Part shown: positions 18,178-25,154 of the stretch, one piece after another
Layout of the letters: the number at the start of each line of letters is the position of its first letter
Numbering within the stretch: position 1 is the first letter of the stretch
Source of the DNA: a virus
Length of the DNA stretch: 25,154 nt
Reading direction: 5' to 3' (one strand)
Virus record (IMG/VR): IMGVR_UViG_3300024348_002678
Span: 1-25,154 of that record
The notes under the pieces: generated by a model
Seen by the model: only the letters and a program-made list of their open reading frames with translations
What the model was told of the DNA's origin: nothing
Databases searched by the model: none
Translations under genes and position numbers: made by a program

Positions 18178-19976
18178 ATTATCATCATCCTGTCCATTGC
18201 GTCCTTTAAGTTTTCTGGCATTCTTGGAGCCCTAATCATATTGAAGGAACTTGTTTCTCCATCTGCTTCTGTTCCAAAATCATTATCAAACGCCATAGAC
18301 TCGTATGTATGGACATTTACTTCTTGATTTGAATCAAATCTAGTTCTACTAATAGCATTATATATAGACCCGCATACGGCGTCTGCTAAGTCTTTAGATC
18401 CTTTTCTAGGGTGATCTACTTTATCTCTCATTATCCTAAGCTGTAGCAATTCATCAATTAATAATTGAATATGGGGTCCAGTTAATCTTTCTTCTAAGAC
18501 AACCATTGCCATGTCATCGTAATGCTTCTTGGCAACAGAAAGAATTTCTGTATTTATTCCGTATTGCTTTAACTGCTGCATCATATCGTGAGAGTTCCAT
18601 CTGTCAAATGTACACACGCTTATATTAAACCCTCTTGTTCTAAGAGATAATATATAATCTTTTACTTCTGTAAAGTCAACAGACTTATCAGAGGTTGGAG
18701 TCCAGTATCTTACGGCATCTATCTCAACAATTGGAGCTGGCTGAGAGTATGTATCAGTTACCTTAACATTTACCCATCTATTTACATGTGCCATCGCAAC
18801 AGCACAGTGGTCATGCTTTTGTGCAAGGTCAACGTGCAAGAAATATTTTTTATCGGGATCTGGTATAAACCATTCTTCCAGTCTACCAAACGTGTCAACT
18901 GCAAGGTGACCTTTATTAAAAGCTTTTTCAACCTTTTCTCTTGATTTAAAAAATGCATCTACTGCTTCTGGAGGCATACATGCAAATCTTGATAGAGCAT
19001 CAGTTGGATTAGTAAAGAATGCAACCTTAAAGTCATCAATAGTTCTAACTGGATTTATTTCCCATGTTGGTCTTTTTAATGCATAAACTTTAGGAATTTT
19101 ATAAGAAACTATATGGTCTTCTTCCCATTGAACCTCAAACTCATTGCCATCTGTTCCGTCTGGAAGATCCGTATCCATTTTAAACTTATGCTCTCTAATA
19201 ATAGTTTCTTTTTGTGCTACTACAGCATCATATCTTTGCTGTATGTAATCATTCTTATAACGTGGGAAAGAAAGCAAAATCACTTTTCCAAAATCTGGAA
19301 AACGAGAATCAACTGATGCCCTATACATATCATAGATTGCACCACCCGTTTTTGCTTGATCATGACCTGTTGTATTCTCAATAGCAAAGCCAGAGATCTC
19401 ATCAAGAATAACTACAATAACGTTATAACCTTCCCAGGCTTCTCTTTCTGAGTGTCCTGAGTGAACTGTAATTGCTTTATCAAATTTAATTTCCGCTGCT
19501 TTGTCGCTATACTTGCCAGCAAACCATGGTGATTTTTCAATGCGTGTCTTAAATCCCTTAAAAAAAACATTGCTTGCCTGCTGAGAGTTAATAGCAATAT
19601 TAATAATATCAATGCTGTCCCCTGGAGGTTTTCCATAATAAGTTGCTGGATCCTTTAGGCATAGAAGTAAATAAACAATATAGGCAACAGCAATAGTTGA
19701 GCAGTAATCTTTACCAGATCCTTTACCAAGTTGAGCGACAACTTCATTTGCAGTTTGTTTAAATCTAACTTTACCTTCGTCTTCTCCAAAAAGCTTAATC
19801 AGTGTTGACTCTTTATATATCTGTGAGCTTTTTTCTATAAGGGTATACTGATACTCCGATAAAGGTGGAAGGCCTAAGTATTCTGGATGGTTTACAAATG
19901 TTCTTAAGTCGACTGGCTTTTCGTCAAACTCTTCGCCATCAAGCATGTCAATAAGATCACCAAAATCAAACGACAT
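18174..19976 (-). CDS. terL: Terminase large subunit (TerL)
   Basis: 600 residues. The ATPase part has a Walker A QLGKGSGKD (82-90; Lys89), a Walker B VIVVILDEIS (186-195; Asp192/Glu193), and RYKND at 239-243 near the expected coupling region. The C-terminal RNase H-like nuclease has Asp383 (LHVDLAQ), Asp458 (CTFDRW) and Asp529/Asp532 (KDLADAV). It pumps DNA into proheads and cuts the concatemer, working with TerS just upstream (11-base overlap) and a portal not seen here. Length and motifs are complete. Confidence 0.95.
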   Translation of the reverse strand: MSFDFGDLIDMLDGEEFDEKPVDLRTFVNHPEYLGLPPLSEYQYTLIEKSSQIYKESTLIKLFGEDEGKVRFKQTANEVVAQLGKGSGKDYCSTIAVAYIVYLLLCLKDPATYYGKPPGDSIDIINIAINSQQASNVFFKGFKTRIEKSPWFAGKYSDKAAEIKFDKAITVHSGHSEREAWEGYNVIVVILDEISGFAIENTTGHDQAKTGGAIYDMYRASVDSRFPDFGKVILLSFPRYKNDYIQQRYDAVVAQKETIIREHKFKMDTDLPDGTDGNEFEVQWEEDHIVSYKIPKVYALKRPTWEINPVRTIDDFKVAFFTNPTDALSRFACMPPEAVDAFFKSREKVEKAFNKGHLAVDTFGRLEEWFIPDPDKKYFLHVDLAQKHDHCAVAMAHVNRWVNVKVTDTYSQPAPIVEIDAVRYWTPTSDKSVDFTEVKDYILSLRTRGFNISVCTFDRWNSHDMMQQLKQYGINTEILSVAKKHYDDMAMVVLEERLTGPHIQLLIDELLQLRIMRDKVDHPRKGSKDLADAVCGSIYNAISRTRFDSNQEVNVHTYESMAFDNDFGTEADGETSSFNMIRAPRMPENLKDAMDRMMII

Positions 19977-20502
19977 CTGCTTCCTCTACTGGGACTGATT
20001 CAATTATTCCAGTAATCTGAGATAATCTTTTTGCAACTTCCATCTTACACTTCGGGCATGTTGCTGTAACTTCTTTTAATATTCTTACAAGAACTTCTTG
20101 CTTGCGTTCTGTTTCAACAATTTGTGAAGCTATTTCATTATTTTCTAATACGCCAACAGATTGAAGCATTGCTATTCTTTTTGTCTCTATATCAGCAATT
20201 AGCTTTAAGGCTCCTGACTTTACCGCCAAGGCTCCCTGTGTGTCTGCATCTTCAACGGTCTTCCAAGCTTCTTTAATAAGCATGGCGTAATGCTGATCTG
20301 CACCTGAGATAGCCTCTCTTGCTCTATCTCTAATTCCACTGTCGCTATGCACGACAGACTTCCACTCGTCAATGAACTCAAGGACTTCTTTCCTTTGGAA
20401 TCCAGTGATGGTGGCAATCTGGGTTGGCGTATTGCCCTTGAGTAGTTCTTCTACGACCTTATTCATACGGTCAAAATGCTGGGCTAACTCTATTTCGCTC
20501 AT
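19966..20502 (-). CDS. terS: Terminase small subunit-like DNA-recognition protein
   Basis: 178 residues. An N-terminal helix-turn-helix (about 20-45, GNTPTQIATITGFQRKEVLEF) is followed by a long helical middle (about 60-130), as in TerS oligomerisation domains, and a late CPKC pair (about 152-155). Its position directly before TerL, with an 11-base overlap, supports the assignment. It would bind the packaging site and load TerL. It opens a unit with a perfect leaderless promoter. Confidence 0.85.
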   Translation of the reverse strand: MSEIELAQHFDRMNKVVEELLKGNTPTQIATITGFQRKEVLEFIDEWKSVVHSDSGIRDRAREAISGADQHYAMLIKEAWKTVEDADTQGALAVKSGALKLIADIETKRIAMLQSVGVLENNEIASQIVETERKQEVLVRILKEVTATCPKCKMEVAKRLSQITGIIESVPVEEADVV

Positions 20503-20508
20503 TACTAT

Positions 20509-20537
20509 ATTATACTTTCAGTTGACTAAAATGTCAA
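20509..20537 (-). promoter_or_regulatory. Consensus leaderless promoter for the terminase genes
   Basis: TTGACA (20537-20532), 17-base spacer, TATAAT (20514-20509), six bases, then ATG 20502. Both hexamers are perfect, making it one of the two best promoters in the window. No Shine-Dalgarno site is present. The -35 overlaps the stop of the upstream gene. Confidence 0.85.
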
Positions 20538-20866
20538 TTAGAATTAGCTTTGGCAATCTTAAGCAGGATTAAGTATCCTATCATGTCATCAATATCATTA
20601 TCTCCAGCAAAGCCAGATCCATTCTTAATTCTATTAATCTTATCATCGATACGAATCTTAATCTGCTCTTGGTTATCCGCCTGAGAAAATATACGAATTG
20701 GACTGAGTGCTGAATCTCCATATGAGATATTTTTATTAATTAGCATCTCTGCAATTTCAAGGCACTGTCTAATAATCTTTTGTCCTGAAGGGGCATCTGT
20801 TGCTATTAACTGTAGATCTGTAATCCAAGCTTGATATCCGCCATCTTTATTTGGGTAGCCCACCAT
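20534..20866 (-). CDS. Nmad1/DUF1599-like protein
   Basis: 110 residues. The stretch AEMLINKNISYGDSALSP (about 39-56), followed by IKIRIDDKINRIKN (about 69-82) and DDMIGYLILLKIA near the end, fits the nucleotide modification associated domain 1 pattern (KNxDYGDS ... RxxDKxxRLKN ... D-GYAIL). This family is common in phages and linked by genome context to DNA base modification, but its activity is not established. GAGGT precedes the ATG. It neighbours a methyltransferase, in keeping with that theme. Confidence 0.8.
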   Translation of the reverse strand: MVGYPNKDGGYQAWITDLQLIATDAPSGQKIIRQCLEIAEMLINKNISYGDSALSPIRIFSQADNQEQIKIRIDDKINRIKNGSGFAGDNDIDDMIGYLILLKIAKANSN

Positions 20867-20868
20867 TT

Positions 20869-21414
20869 TTACCTCTTATTAAATGTTGCAATAAAATGAT
20901 CGTCAATAGGATTATTGGGATCTTTTGAATACTCTATGGTATCTATTGTAAAATATTTTTCAACAATTGGCAATACCTGTGATGCAGAATGATCAATCCA
21001 AGTTCTGCTATGTAGCACCAATCTGTCCGCTATTTGAGACAAATCAGTTAAATATGAATTAAGCTCTGAATCCTCTATATGCTGAAATACAAGGCTTGCT
21101 AATACCATATCAAACTTAAAAGACTTTACATACTCCCAGTCAGTTGTGTATGCTATATTGCTTAGCTTGTTATCTTCTGGTACTAAGCCTATCATGCTTG
21201 GCAAGTCAAAAGAAATAACCTTGTCGTATGTATCTGATAAGGCTACAGAGTTTCTTCCTACTCCACACCCAAAATCTAATGCTGTTGATCCGTGCCCGAA
21301 TAAAGATCTTACCTCATCATACACAGGCATATCTCTTAAAGGGCCATGATACCCAGTAAGTATAAGATCTCCAGCTGTTTCTTGATTGGCGTTTAGCCAT
21401 ACGTCTTTGCTCAT
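20869..21414 (-). CDS. Class I SAM-dependent methyltransferase
   Basis: 181 residues. Motif I ALDFGCGVGRN (45-55), the acidic end of strand 2 ISFDLPS (about 68-74), and the FDMVLASLVFQHIED stretch (about 100-114) define the fold. It lacks an NPPY or DPPY motif, so it is more like a small-molecule, lipid or protein methyltransferase than a DNA adenine/cytosine-N4 enzyme. The ATG overlaps the previous stop (ATGA). Substrate unknown. Confidence 0.88.
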   Translation of the reverse strand: MSKDVWLNANQETAGDLILTGYHGPLRDMPVYDEVRSLFGHGSTALDFGCGVGRNSVALSDTYDKVISFDLPSMIGLVPEDNKLSNIAYTTDWEYVKSFKFDMVLASLVFQHIEDSELNSYLTDLSQIADRLVLHSRTWIDHSASQVLPIVEKYFTIDTIEYSKDPNNPIDDHFIATFNKR

Positions 21415-21557
21415 CTTTTTTTAATCAGTCCAAACTTTTCTAAGTATCTCTGTATAGTCATAGCAGAAACTTTACACTCTTCGGCAATCTCTACAATTGT
21501 TTTCTTTTGTACAGAGTACCTTCTAAACAACCAGTCTTTATTTTGATATAACTTCAT
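21411..21557 (-). CDS. Helix-turn-helix peptide (48 aa)
   Basis: Starts MKLYQNKDWLFRRYSVQ; the core TIVEIAEECKVSAMTIQRYL (about 20-39) is a homeodomain-like helix-turn-helix. The protein is little more than this domain. Four-base overlaps with both neighbours (RuvC-like gene and methyltransferase) support translation. A likely paralog of the peptide at 3076-3240. A regulator or DNA-binding adaptor. Confidence 0.78.
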   Translation of the reverse strand: MKLYQNKDWLFRRYSVQKKTIVEIAEECKVSAMTIQRYLEKFGLIKKR

Positions 21558-22120
21558 CGCTCTGTCAGCACCTTGTTAGCATAATGTGCAATACCAAAGC
21601 TGTCTGCAACGTCAAAATCCACCACATTTAAATCATACTTCCTATTAAAGTAGTCAGCAGTTCTCTGCTTTCTCATGTTTCTTAATTTATTCTGATACCA
21701 GGAATCAGCGTAGCCTGGGTTCTGTGTTCTTATTGCCTGCTTTTCTTCCTTGGTAGGATTCTTATTACCTATATATGCCTGCCAAGAAGAAGGGGATATA
21801 GTTATAACTTTAGCACCTGTAGACATTAGTTCTGCAATAACAACTCCATAAACATATGATAGTTTAATTACAGCATCTGCCGACTTAACAAACACTGCAC
21901 CCTCAACAACAATGTAATCTGACTTCAGTTCTTCTAACATTGAATGCATTTTCTTTTTTGCATCATAAATTTTTTCGTATATGTCTAGACCATTTAGCTC
22001 AATCTTGCCCCACTTTAATGGCTTGTCGTCTTCCATCAAGCAGAAAGCAATAGAGTTTGTTGAGGCATCTATACCTAAAACTCTATTTGCTTTTGTCTTT
22101 GCAAGACTAGCCAATGTCAT
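21554..22120 (-). CDS. ruvC: RuvC-like Holliday junction resolvase
   Basis: 188 residues of RNase H-like fold. Catalytic acids: Asp18 in VLGIDAS, Glu73 in IVVEGA, and Asp170/Asp173 in DFDVADSFGIA. Overall it matches RuvC (about 170 residues) in order and spacing, though sequence between motifs is divergent. It would cut branched DNA before packaging, fitting its place between recombination and terminase genes. Its end overlaps the helix-turn-helix gene. Confidence 0.88.
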   Translation of the reverse strand: MTLASLAKTKANRVLGIDASTNSIAFCLMEDDKPLKWGKIELNGLDIYEKIYDAKKKMHSMLEELKSDYIVVEGAVFVKSADAVIKLSYVYGVVIAELMSTGAKVITISPSSWQAYIGNKNPTKEEKQAIRTQNPGYADSWYQNKLRNMRKQRTADYFNRKYDLNVVDFDVADSFGIAHYANKVLTER

Positions 22121-22385
22121 CTAACATCCTTTTTACTTTGCCTTTTGTGGTCAAGTCAATATTCTTTTCACATGTAGCGCAGTATTCTGTTTTATTGTAT
22201 CTACTTAATTGTATCTTACATCTCTTGCATGGACGAACTGCTCCATTTCTAATAGCTTTCTTCTCATAATATTTTTCCATAATTCTACGATTTGTTGCAA
22301 CTCTGCAGCATTCGTCTGTACAGTATTTTTGATTATGAGTTTTAGGCTCAAAGTCTTTAGCACATTCCTTGTTAGCACAAATCAT
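22107..22385 (-). CDS. Zinc-finger protein with three cysteine pairs (92 aa)
   Basis: MICANKECAKDFEPKTHNQKYC carries C3, C8 and C22, then CTDECC-like ligands near 22-27, followed by a basic helix (NRRIMEKYYEKKAIRN), and a second pair set CKRC (about 53-56) and CATC (about 69-72). The first half resembles the FCS/DUF2116-type zinc finger also seen in HNH proteins; the second is a zinc ribbon. Basic and probably nucleic-acid binding. Overlaps both neighbours. Role unknown. Confidence 0.75.
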   Translation of the reverse strand: MICANKECAKDFEPKTHNQKYCTDECCRVATNRRIMEKYYEKKAIRNGAVRPCKRCKIQLSRYNKTEYCATCEKNIDLTTKGKVKRMLDDIG

Positions 22386-23173
22386 ATCTTAGGCACCACA
22401 AATATATCTAGATCTACAGTACCTTCTGGACCGCCCTTTGCGTAACATTCTTTTTTAATTGGGCAATAGGTACAAGGCATCTTTGATTTAGTTGCACCTT
22501 CTGGTCTTCTTGGAAGATATCCATTTTGAAAGTTATCCCATACTGATTCTAGCCATCTAAATGTACTCTCAATAATTTCTTTATTGCGTTCATTCATGCT
22601 GATTGGGATAACTAATATCTCTTGAGTATTTTTATTTTCATAAAGAAAGAATCCCTCCTTGGCATTCTTTAACTTCATGTAAGTTAAAAGCTGTAGCATA
22701 TGGTTAGCAGATGGCTTCATTTCAGACTGTCTTGTGTCCCAGACTTCTTGCTTAGCAGTCTTAATTTCACCTATTACAAGTTCTCCATCATACTCCATAA
22801 TAAGATCTATAAAACCTCTAATGGGTGGATACTCGTTTATAATTTCTTCTTCTTCAGTTTTAAACTGCGGCATTGTAGAAATAAGCTTTTGAAGTCTTTC
22901 ATGAGCTTGTGTTCCTTGAGCCATGTTAGCCACTGCAACAGCATCATTATCATCAATAAACATAGCACCACTAAAAGCCATATACCAGTATCTTGGGCAA
23001 TTACCATGCCCATAGCCAAGCGAACTTGGGCTAAATGATTTCTTTGTCATCTCACCATCGGCACGTTTTGTATTTCGGTATGACTCATCAAGTAGCTGAG
23101 CAAAAAGCTCAGGATCAAAATACTTTCCTGTATGCTTTTTGAACTTAAGGTTCTTTACAATATCTCTAGCCAT
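22382..23173 (-). CDS. Cas4/RecB-like PD-(D/E)XK exonuclease
   Basis: 263 residues. Nuclease motifs: His91 (GTQAHERL), Asp123 (RGFIDLIME), Glu136/Lys138 (VIGEIKTA) and Gln161 (MLQLLTYM). Iron-sulfur ligands: Cys59 (GNCPRYWY) plus Cys234, Cys237 and Cys243 (CTYCPIKKEC). This is the Cas4/AddB-type arrangement found in many phages, where it probably resects DNA ends for RecA/SSB-dependent recombination; no CRISPR array is present here. TATAAT lies six bases before the ATG. Confidence 0.92.
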   Translation of the reverse strand: MARDIVKNLKFKKHTGKYFDPELFAQLLDESYRNTKRADGEMTKKSFSPSSLGYGHGNCPRYWYMAFSGAMFIDDNDAVAVANMAQGTQAHERLQKLISTMPQFKTEEEEIINEYPPIRGFIDLIMEYDGELVIGEIKTAKQEVWDTRQSEMKPSANHMLQLLTYMKLKNAKEGFFLYENKNTQEILVIPISMNERNKEIIESTFRWLESVWDNFQNGYLPRRPEGATKSKMPCTYCPIKKECYAKGGPEGTVDLDIFVVPKI

Positions 23174-23512
23174 TTATGAATTATACCTAACAACATACTT
23201 GAGTGCATCTACAAGCTTGTCTATGGACTCCTTTACTGAATAATATACATTCTTCTTATTGTTGTTTACTGTTCCCGCTTTATCTTTGGCAATAGTAGAA
23301 TAAACTGAAGACATTACTGCAAACTTAGTAGACATTGCCTGAAGTTCCATGATAAGCATTGGAGCCTTTGCAGAAGGTACATCTGGGTTCATTAGCAGCT
23401 TTACAACAATAGCCAATGCTTTATCTAGATGTTCATCTTTCATAAACTCATGCAAGTCATTAAACTCAGTAATGTTACTGATTAGTTCTAGCGTGTTTTT
23501 GTCTTCTGCCAT
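23174..23512 (-). CDS. Hypothetical helical protein (112 aa)
   Basis: Largely helical: MAEDKNTLELISNITEFNDL, EHLDKALAIVVKLLMNPDVP, and KAPMLIMELQAMSTKFAVMSSVYSTI. Acidic N-terminus and a more basic C-terminus (KNVYYSVKESIDKLVDALKYV). No motif or membrane span. It lies between the small membrane peptides and the Cas4-like gene and its stop abuts that gene's start. Probably a recombination-operon accessory; family not recognised. Confidence 0.75.
   Translation of the reverse strand: MAEDKNTLELISNITEFNDLHEFMKDEHLDKALAIVVKLLMNPDVPSAKAPMLIMELQAMSTKFAVMSSVYSTIAKDKAGTVNNNKKNVYYSVKESIDKLVDALKYVVRYNS
23180..23185 (-). promoter_or_regulatory. TATAAT -10 box six bases before the Cas4-like gene
   Basis: TATAAT lies within the last codons of the upstream gene and ends six bases before ATG 23173. 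The -35 is poor, so it may be an internal, weak promoter. Confidence 0.4.
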
Positions 23513-23592
23513 TTATCTACCTTGTCTATAAACAATCCAAAGGGGTACCCGATTGAAAATCCCAACAATACTCCAAATAAAAAGTATGTCAT
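23488..23592 (-). CDS. Single-span membrane micro-protein (34 aa)
   Basis: Starts MTYFLFGVLLGFSIGYPFGL, a glycine-rich hydrophobic segment, then IDKVDKWQKTKTR, a basic cytoplasmic end. ATGA overlap with the XapX gene's stop; its own end overlaps the next gene by 25 bases. Role unknown. Confidence 0.6.
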   Translation of the reverse strand: MTYFLFGVLLGFSIGYPFGLFIDKVDKWQKTKTR

Positions 23593-23747
23593 GCAAAAGC
23601 CTTTTGAACAATTGCATACCCAATCCATAAACCTACAATTCCCATGAGCCCAGCAAATACTGGTGGTGCTGGGATAGGAAGCTTGAATATACTAAAAACT
23701 CCGCCAACTGCAACTCCAGTAAGTGTTGTATAGATTAATTCCTTCAT
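23589..23747 (-). CDS. XapX-family membrane protein (52 aa)
   Basis: Starts MKELIYTTLTGVAVGGVFSI, followed by FKLPIPAPPVFAGLMGIVGL and a short tail. The LPIPAPP turn between two membrane segments, with GxxxGxxF before and AGxxGIxGxxxGY after, is the XapX (DUF1427) signature. Length is typical of the family (about 50-60). Function of the family is unknown. It overlaps the SSB stop as TAATG, so it is co-translated with a replication protein. Confidence 0.85.
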   Translation of the reverse strand: MKELIYTTLTGVAVGGVFSIFKLPIPAPPVFAGLMGIVGLWIGYAIVQKAFA

Positions 23748-24142
23748 TAGAAAGGAACCTCTACATCATCCATATGCCAATCTTTAATAGGGCTAAATGA
23801 CTTTGGGGCATCCTTAGACAAAGACCATGTAGTTACAGCAATAGTATCTGCATTCACATCGTAAGATGTTCTGCTATTGCCTTCTTTATCTTTCCATGTC
23901 TCTTCGTAGATCTTACCTACAATAACCACTTCTTGACCCTTCTTAAGGGTAGCAATACTTTGTTCCGCCAAACTCTTCCAGGCCTTCACCGTCCACCATG
24001 ATGTGTCTTTGTCATCCCATTGATTGGTTGCATCATTCTTTACACGATCATTTGAAACAATACGAAGTCTTACTCCGCCATTATTTAGCTTAACTGGATC
24101 CTGTCCTACACGACCAACGATTGTAATTGTTGGATTAGCCAT
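23747..24142 (-). CDS. ssb: Single-stranded DNA-binding protein
   Basis: 131 residues. OB-fold motifs: ITIVGRVGQDPV at the start, RLRIVSNDRVK, WWTVKAWKSLAE (about 49-60), KKGQEVVIVGKI and SYDVNADTIA. The C-terminus MDDVEVPF is the acidic tip ending in Pro-Phe that recruits partner proteins, so it is full length, although the linker is short. It would coat phage ssDNA beside the RecA and nuclease genes. GGGAGG lies before the ATG. Confidence 0.95.
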   Translation of the reverse strand: MANPTITIVGRVGQDPVKLNNGGVRLRIVSNDRVKNDATNQWDDKDTSWWTVKAWKSLAEQSIATLKKGQEVVIVGKIYEETWKDKEGNSRTSYDVNADTIAVTTWSLSKDAPKSFSPIKDWHMDDVEVPF

Positions 24143-24443
24143 TTTTATTTTCCTCCCAGAATGCGATCAAGTCTTCTAAGACTGACCACTCAATGATTCC
24201 AAGTCGAACCTTGGAATCCTCACCGATAATTATTTTAAGAGCGGGATGCATATCTCGACTTACCTTAAAAGTATCTGTACAGATTTTAGCCCATACATCT
24301 TTGTTTAAATTAAATGACGCTTTGGATTCCTTGTAGTCTACAAGAAACTGATTCCACTTTGCATCACCTTTTTGATAGTCACCACGGCCACTATTTTTTT
24401 GTGCCTTAGCACCATCTCTTTTTACTTCTGCTCTTTCTGACAT
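24135..24443 (-). CDS. Putative small PD-(D/E)XK nuclease or resolvase
   Basis: 102 residues. GDAKWNQFLVDYKESKASF (about 27-45) carries an acidic residue, a strand and an (D/E)xK triad (DYK), as in PD-(D/E)XK nucleases; HPALKIIIGED and RLGIIEW look like the following strands. The N-terminus is basic (AEVKRDGAKAQKNSGRG), with an early Glu that could complete the active site. In phages, similar small proteins near SSB and RecA are often Holliday-junction-type nucleases. The call is by eye and not certain. Overlaps SSB by eight bases. Confidence 0.5.
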   Translation of the reverse strand: MSERAEVKRDGAKAQKNSGRGDYQKGDAKWNQFLVDYKESKASFNLNKDVWAKICTDTFKVSRDMHPALKIIIGEDSKVRLGIIEWSVLEDLIAFWEENKNG

Positions 24444-24631
24444 TACTGAACCTTAAAAATTGTTTCATGACCCTTAGAACATCTCCAAGACATTACTAAC
24501 TCTATTGGGTCCCATGTAGCTCCATTTACATCCTCATCACATGTGTTACATGCCCTAAGACCTGGAAGCTTTTCTAGACTATATTCTTTTTGCTCAATTT
24601 TTTTATCAAAAAATTCATTAAGATTTGGCAT
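24443..24631 (-). CDS. Zinc-ribbon small protein (62 aa)
   Basis: A charged N-terminus is followed by CNTCDEDVNGATWDP and WRCSKGHETIF. CNTC (28-31) with C-x3-H near the end is a zinc ribbon with three cysteines and a histidine. Its ATG lies 14 bases inside the RecA gene and its stop touches the next gene. It may act as a small adaptor of the recombination genes; function unknown. Confidence 0.75.
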   Translation of the reverse strand: MPNLNEFFDKKIEQKEYSLEKLPGLRACNTCDEDVNGATWDPIELVMSWRCSKGHETIFKVQ

Positions 24632-25154
24632 TTATCTCTTCTTCCAAGCTGTCTGCAACATCTGGATTTTCCTTTAAATATGCTACAGCCTTTGCACGTC
24701 CTTGAAAACGTTCTCCATTTACTGTATACCATGCTCCACCTTTTTCTACAATGCCACACATCTCTGCAACATCTAGTGTTTCACCTATGCGATCTACACC
24801 AAGAGTTTCCCCTTGGTAGTAAAAGTCATATTGTCCCGATAGATTTGGGGGACCGAGTTTGTTGTAATCAATAATCCAGTTAACTGGCCGTCCAACCCTT
24901 TGTTCAATGATCTTGTCGCCAACTTTAATCCCAGCCTTAATAGCATTCGCCTCAGCTTCAGACGACCAGAGTTTAATGACAGTGGAAGAAAAGAACTTGA
25001 CTGCCATGCCACCTGTTGGGATGTGACTAGCATGCATAGATCCAAATTGATTTCGTTGTTGTGAGATGAGAACAAGTAGTGTGTTTTTGTTTGCATAGTT
25101 TAACATCTTGACTGCGTGGGTCATATCCTTTGCTTCAGCGCCGATTTGCTTTGT
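24618..25154 (-). CDS. recA: RecA recombinase, C-terminal part (cut by window edge)
   Basis: The frame is open to the right edge, so the N-terminal half with Walker A lies outside the window. The visible part reads TKQIGAEAKDMTHAVKMLNY, then LLVLISQQRNQFGS (the LVxINQ DNA-binding loop L1 region), and HIPTGGMAVKFFSS (loop L2 with the conserved GG-A-KFY-S pattern), followed by the C-terminal domain ending EEEINAKS. It forms filaments on ssDNA for strand exchange and, in phages, recombination-dependent replication. No internal start should be used. Confidence 0.92.
   Translation of the reverse strand, partial: TKQIGAEAKDMTHAVKMLNYANKNTLLVLISQQRNQFGSMHASHIPTGGMAVKFFSSTVIKLWSSEAEANAIKAGIKVGDKIIEQRVGRPVNWIIDYNKLGPPNLSGQYDFYYQGETLGVDRIGETLDVAEMCGIVEKGGAWYTVNGERFQGRAKAVAYLKENPDVADSLEEEINAKS

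Overview
This window looks like part of the genome of a large, AT-rich tailed phage of an actinobacterium. The phage assignment rests on a complete terminase pair (TerS and TerL), a CHAP endolysin, two holin-like membrane proteins, phage-type RecA, SSB, Cas4-like and RuvC-like recombination genes, and a set of tRNAs among densely packed small genes. No integrase, capsid, portal or tail gene is visible. The host is inferred from a WhiB-family regulator (a family restricted to Actinobacteria and their phages) and from a leaderless-promoter architecture common in that phylum. A low-GC freshwater actinobacterium would fit, but that is not proven here.

Except for a short partial gene at the left edge, everything reads on the minus strand, so transcription runs from right to left. 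From right to left: (1) 25154-20534 is a DNA-metabolism block: RecA (cut by the window edge), a zinc protein, a putative PD-(D/E)XK nuclease, SSB, XapX and another membrane peptide, a Cas4-like exonuclease, a zinc protein, a RuvC-like resolvase, a helix-turn-helix peptide, a methyltransferase and an Nmad1/DUF1599-like protein. (2) 20537-17929 holds a promoter, TerS, TerL and a zinc protein. (3) 17917-17215 holds five tRNAs (Met, Arg, a UAA-anticodon tRNA, Gly, Gln) around one small gene. (4) 17198-11456 holds Dps, endolysin, a staphylococcal-nuclease-type nuclease, a conserved phage protein, Hsp20, an FmdB zinc ribbon, a 722-residue secreted PA14 protein and two holin candidates. (5) 11443-6603 holds small genes, tRNA-Asn behind a strong promoter, WhiB, a proteasome-like Ntn hydrolase, a secreted subtilase and thioredoxin. 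(6) 6555-640 holds a secreted Ala-rich protein, a conserved phage protein, and a run of very small genes, many with paired cysteines. (7) 94-639 has no gene and carries DnaA-box-like sequences, a duplicated 49-bp element, palindromes and short tandem repeats, so it may be an origin or control region.

Most genes overlap by 1-4 bases (ATGA or TAATG junctions), pointing to translational coupling in long operons. Nine start codons instead sit exactly six bases after a TANANT -10 box, two of them with a perfect TTGACA -35 box. This suggests that each transcription unit opens with a leaderless mRNA, while internal genes use Shine-Dalgarno sites or coupling. At least 16 genes here are too short for ordinary ORF cut-offs; they were read directly from the sequence.
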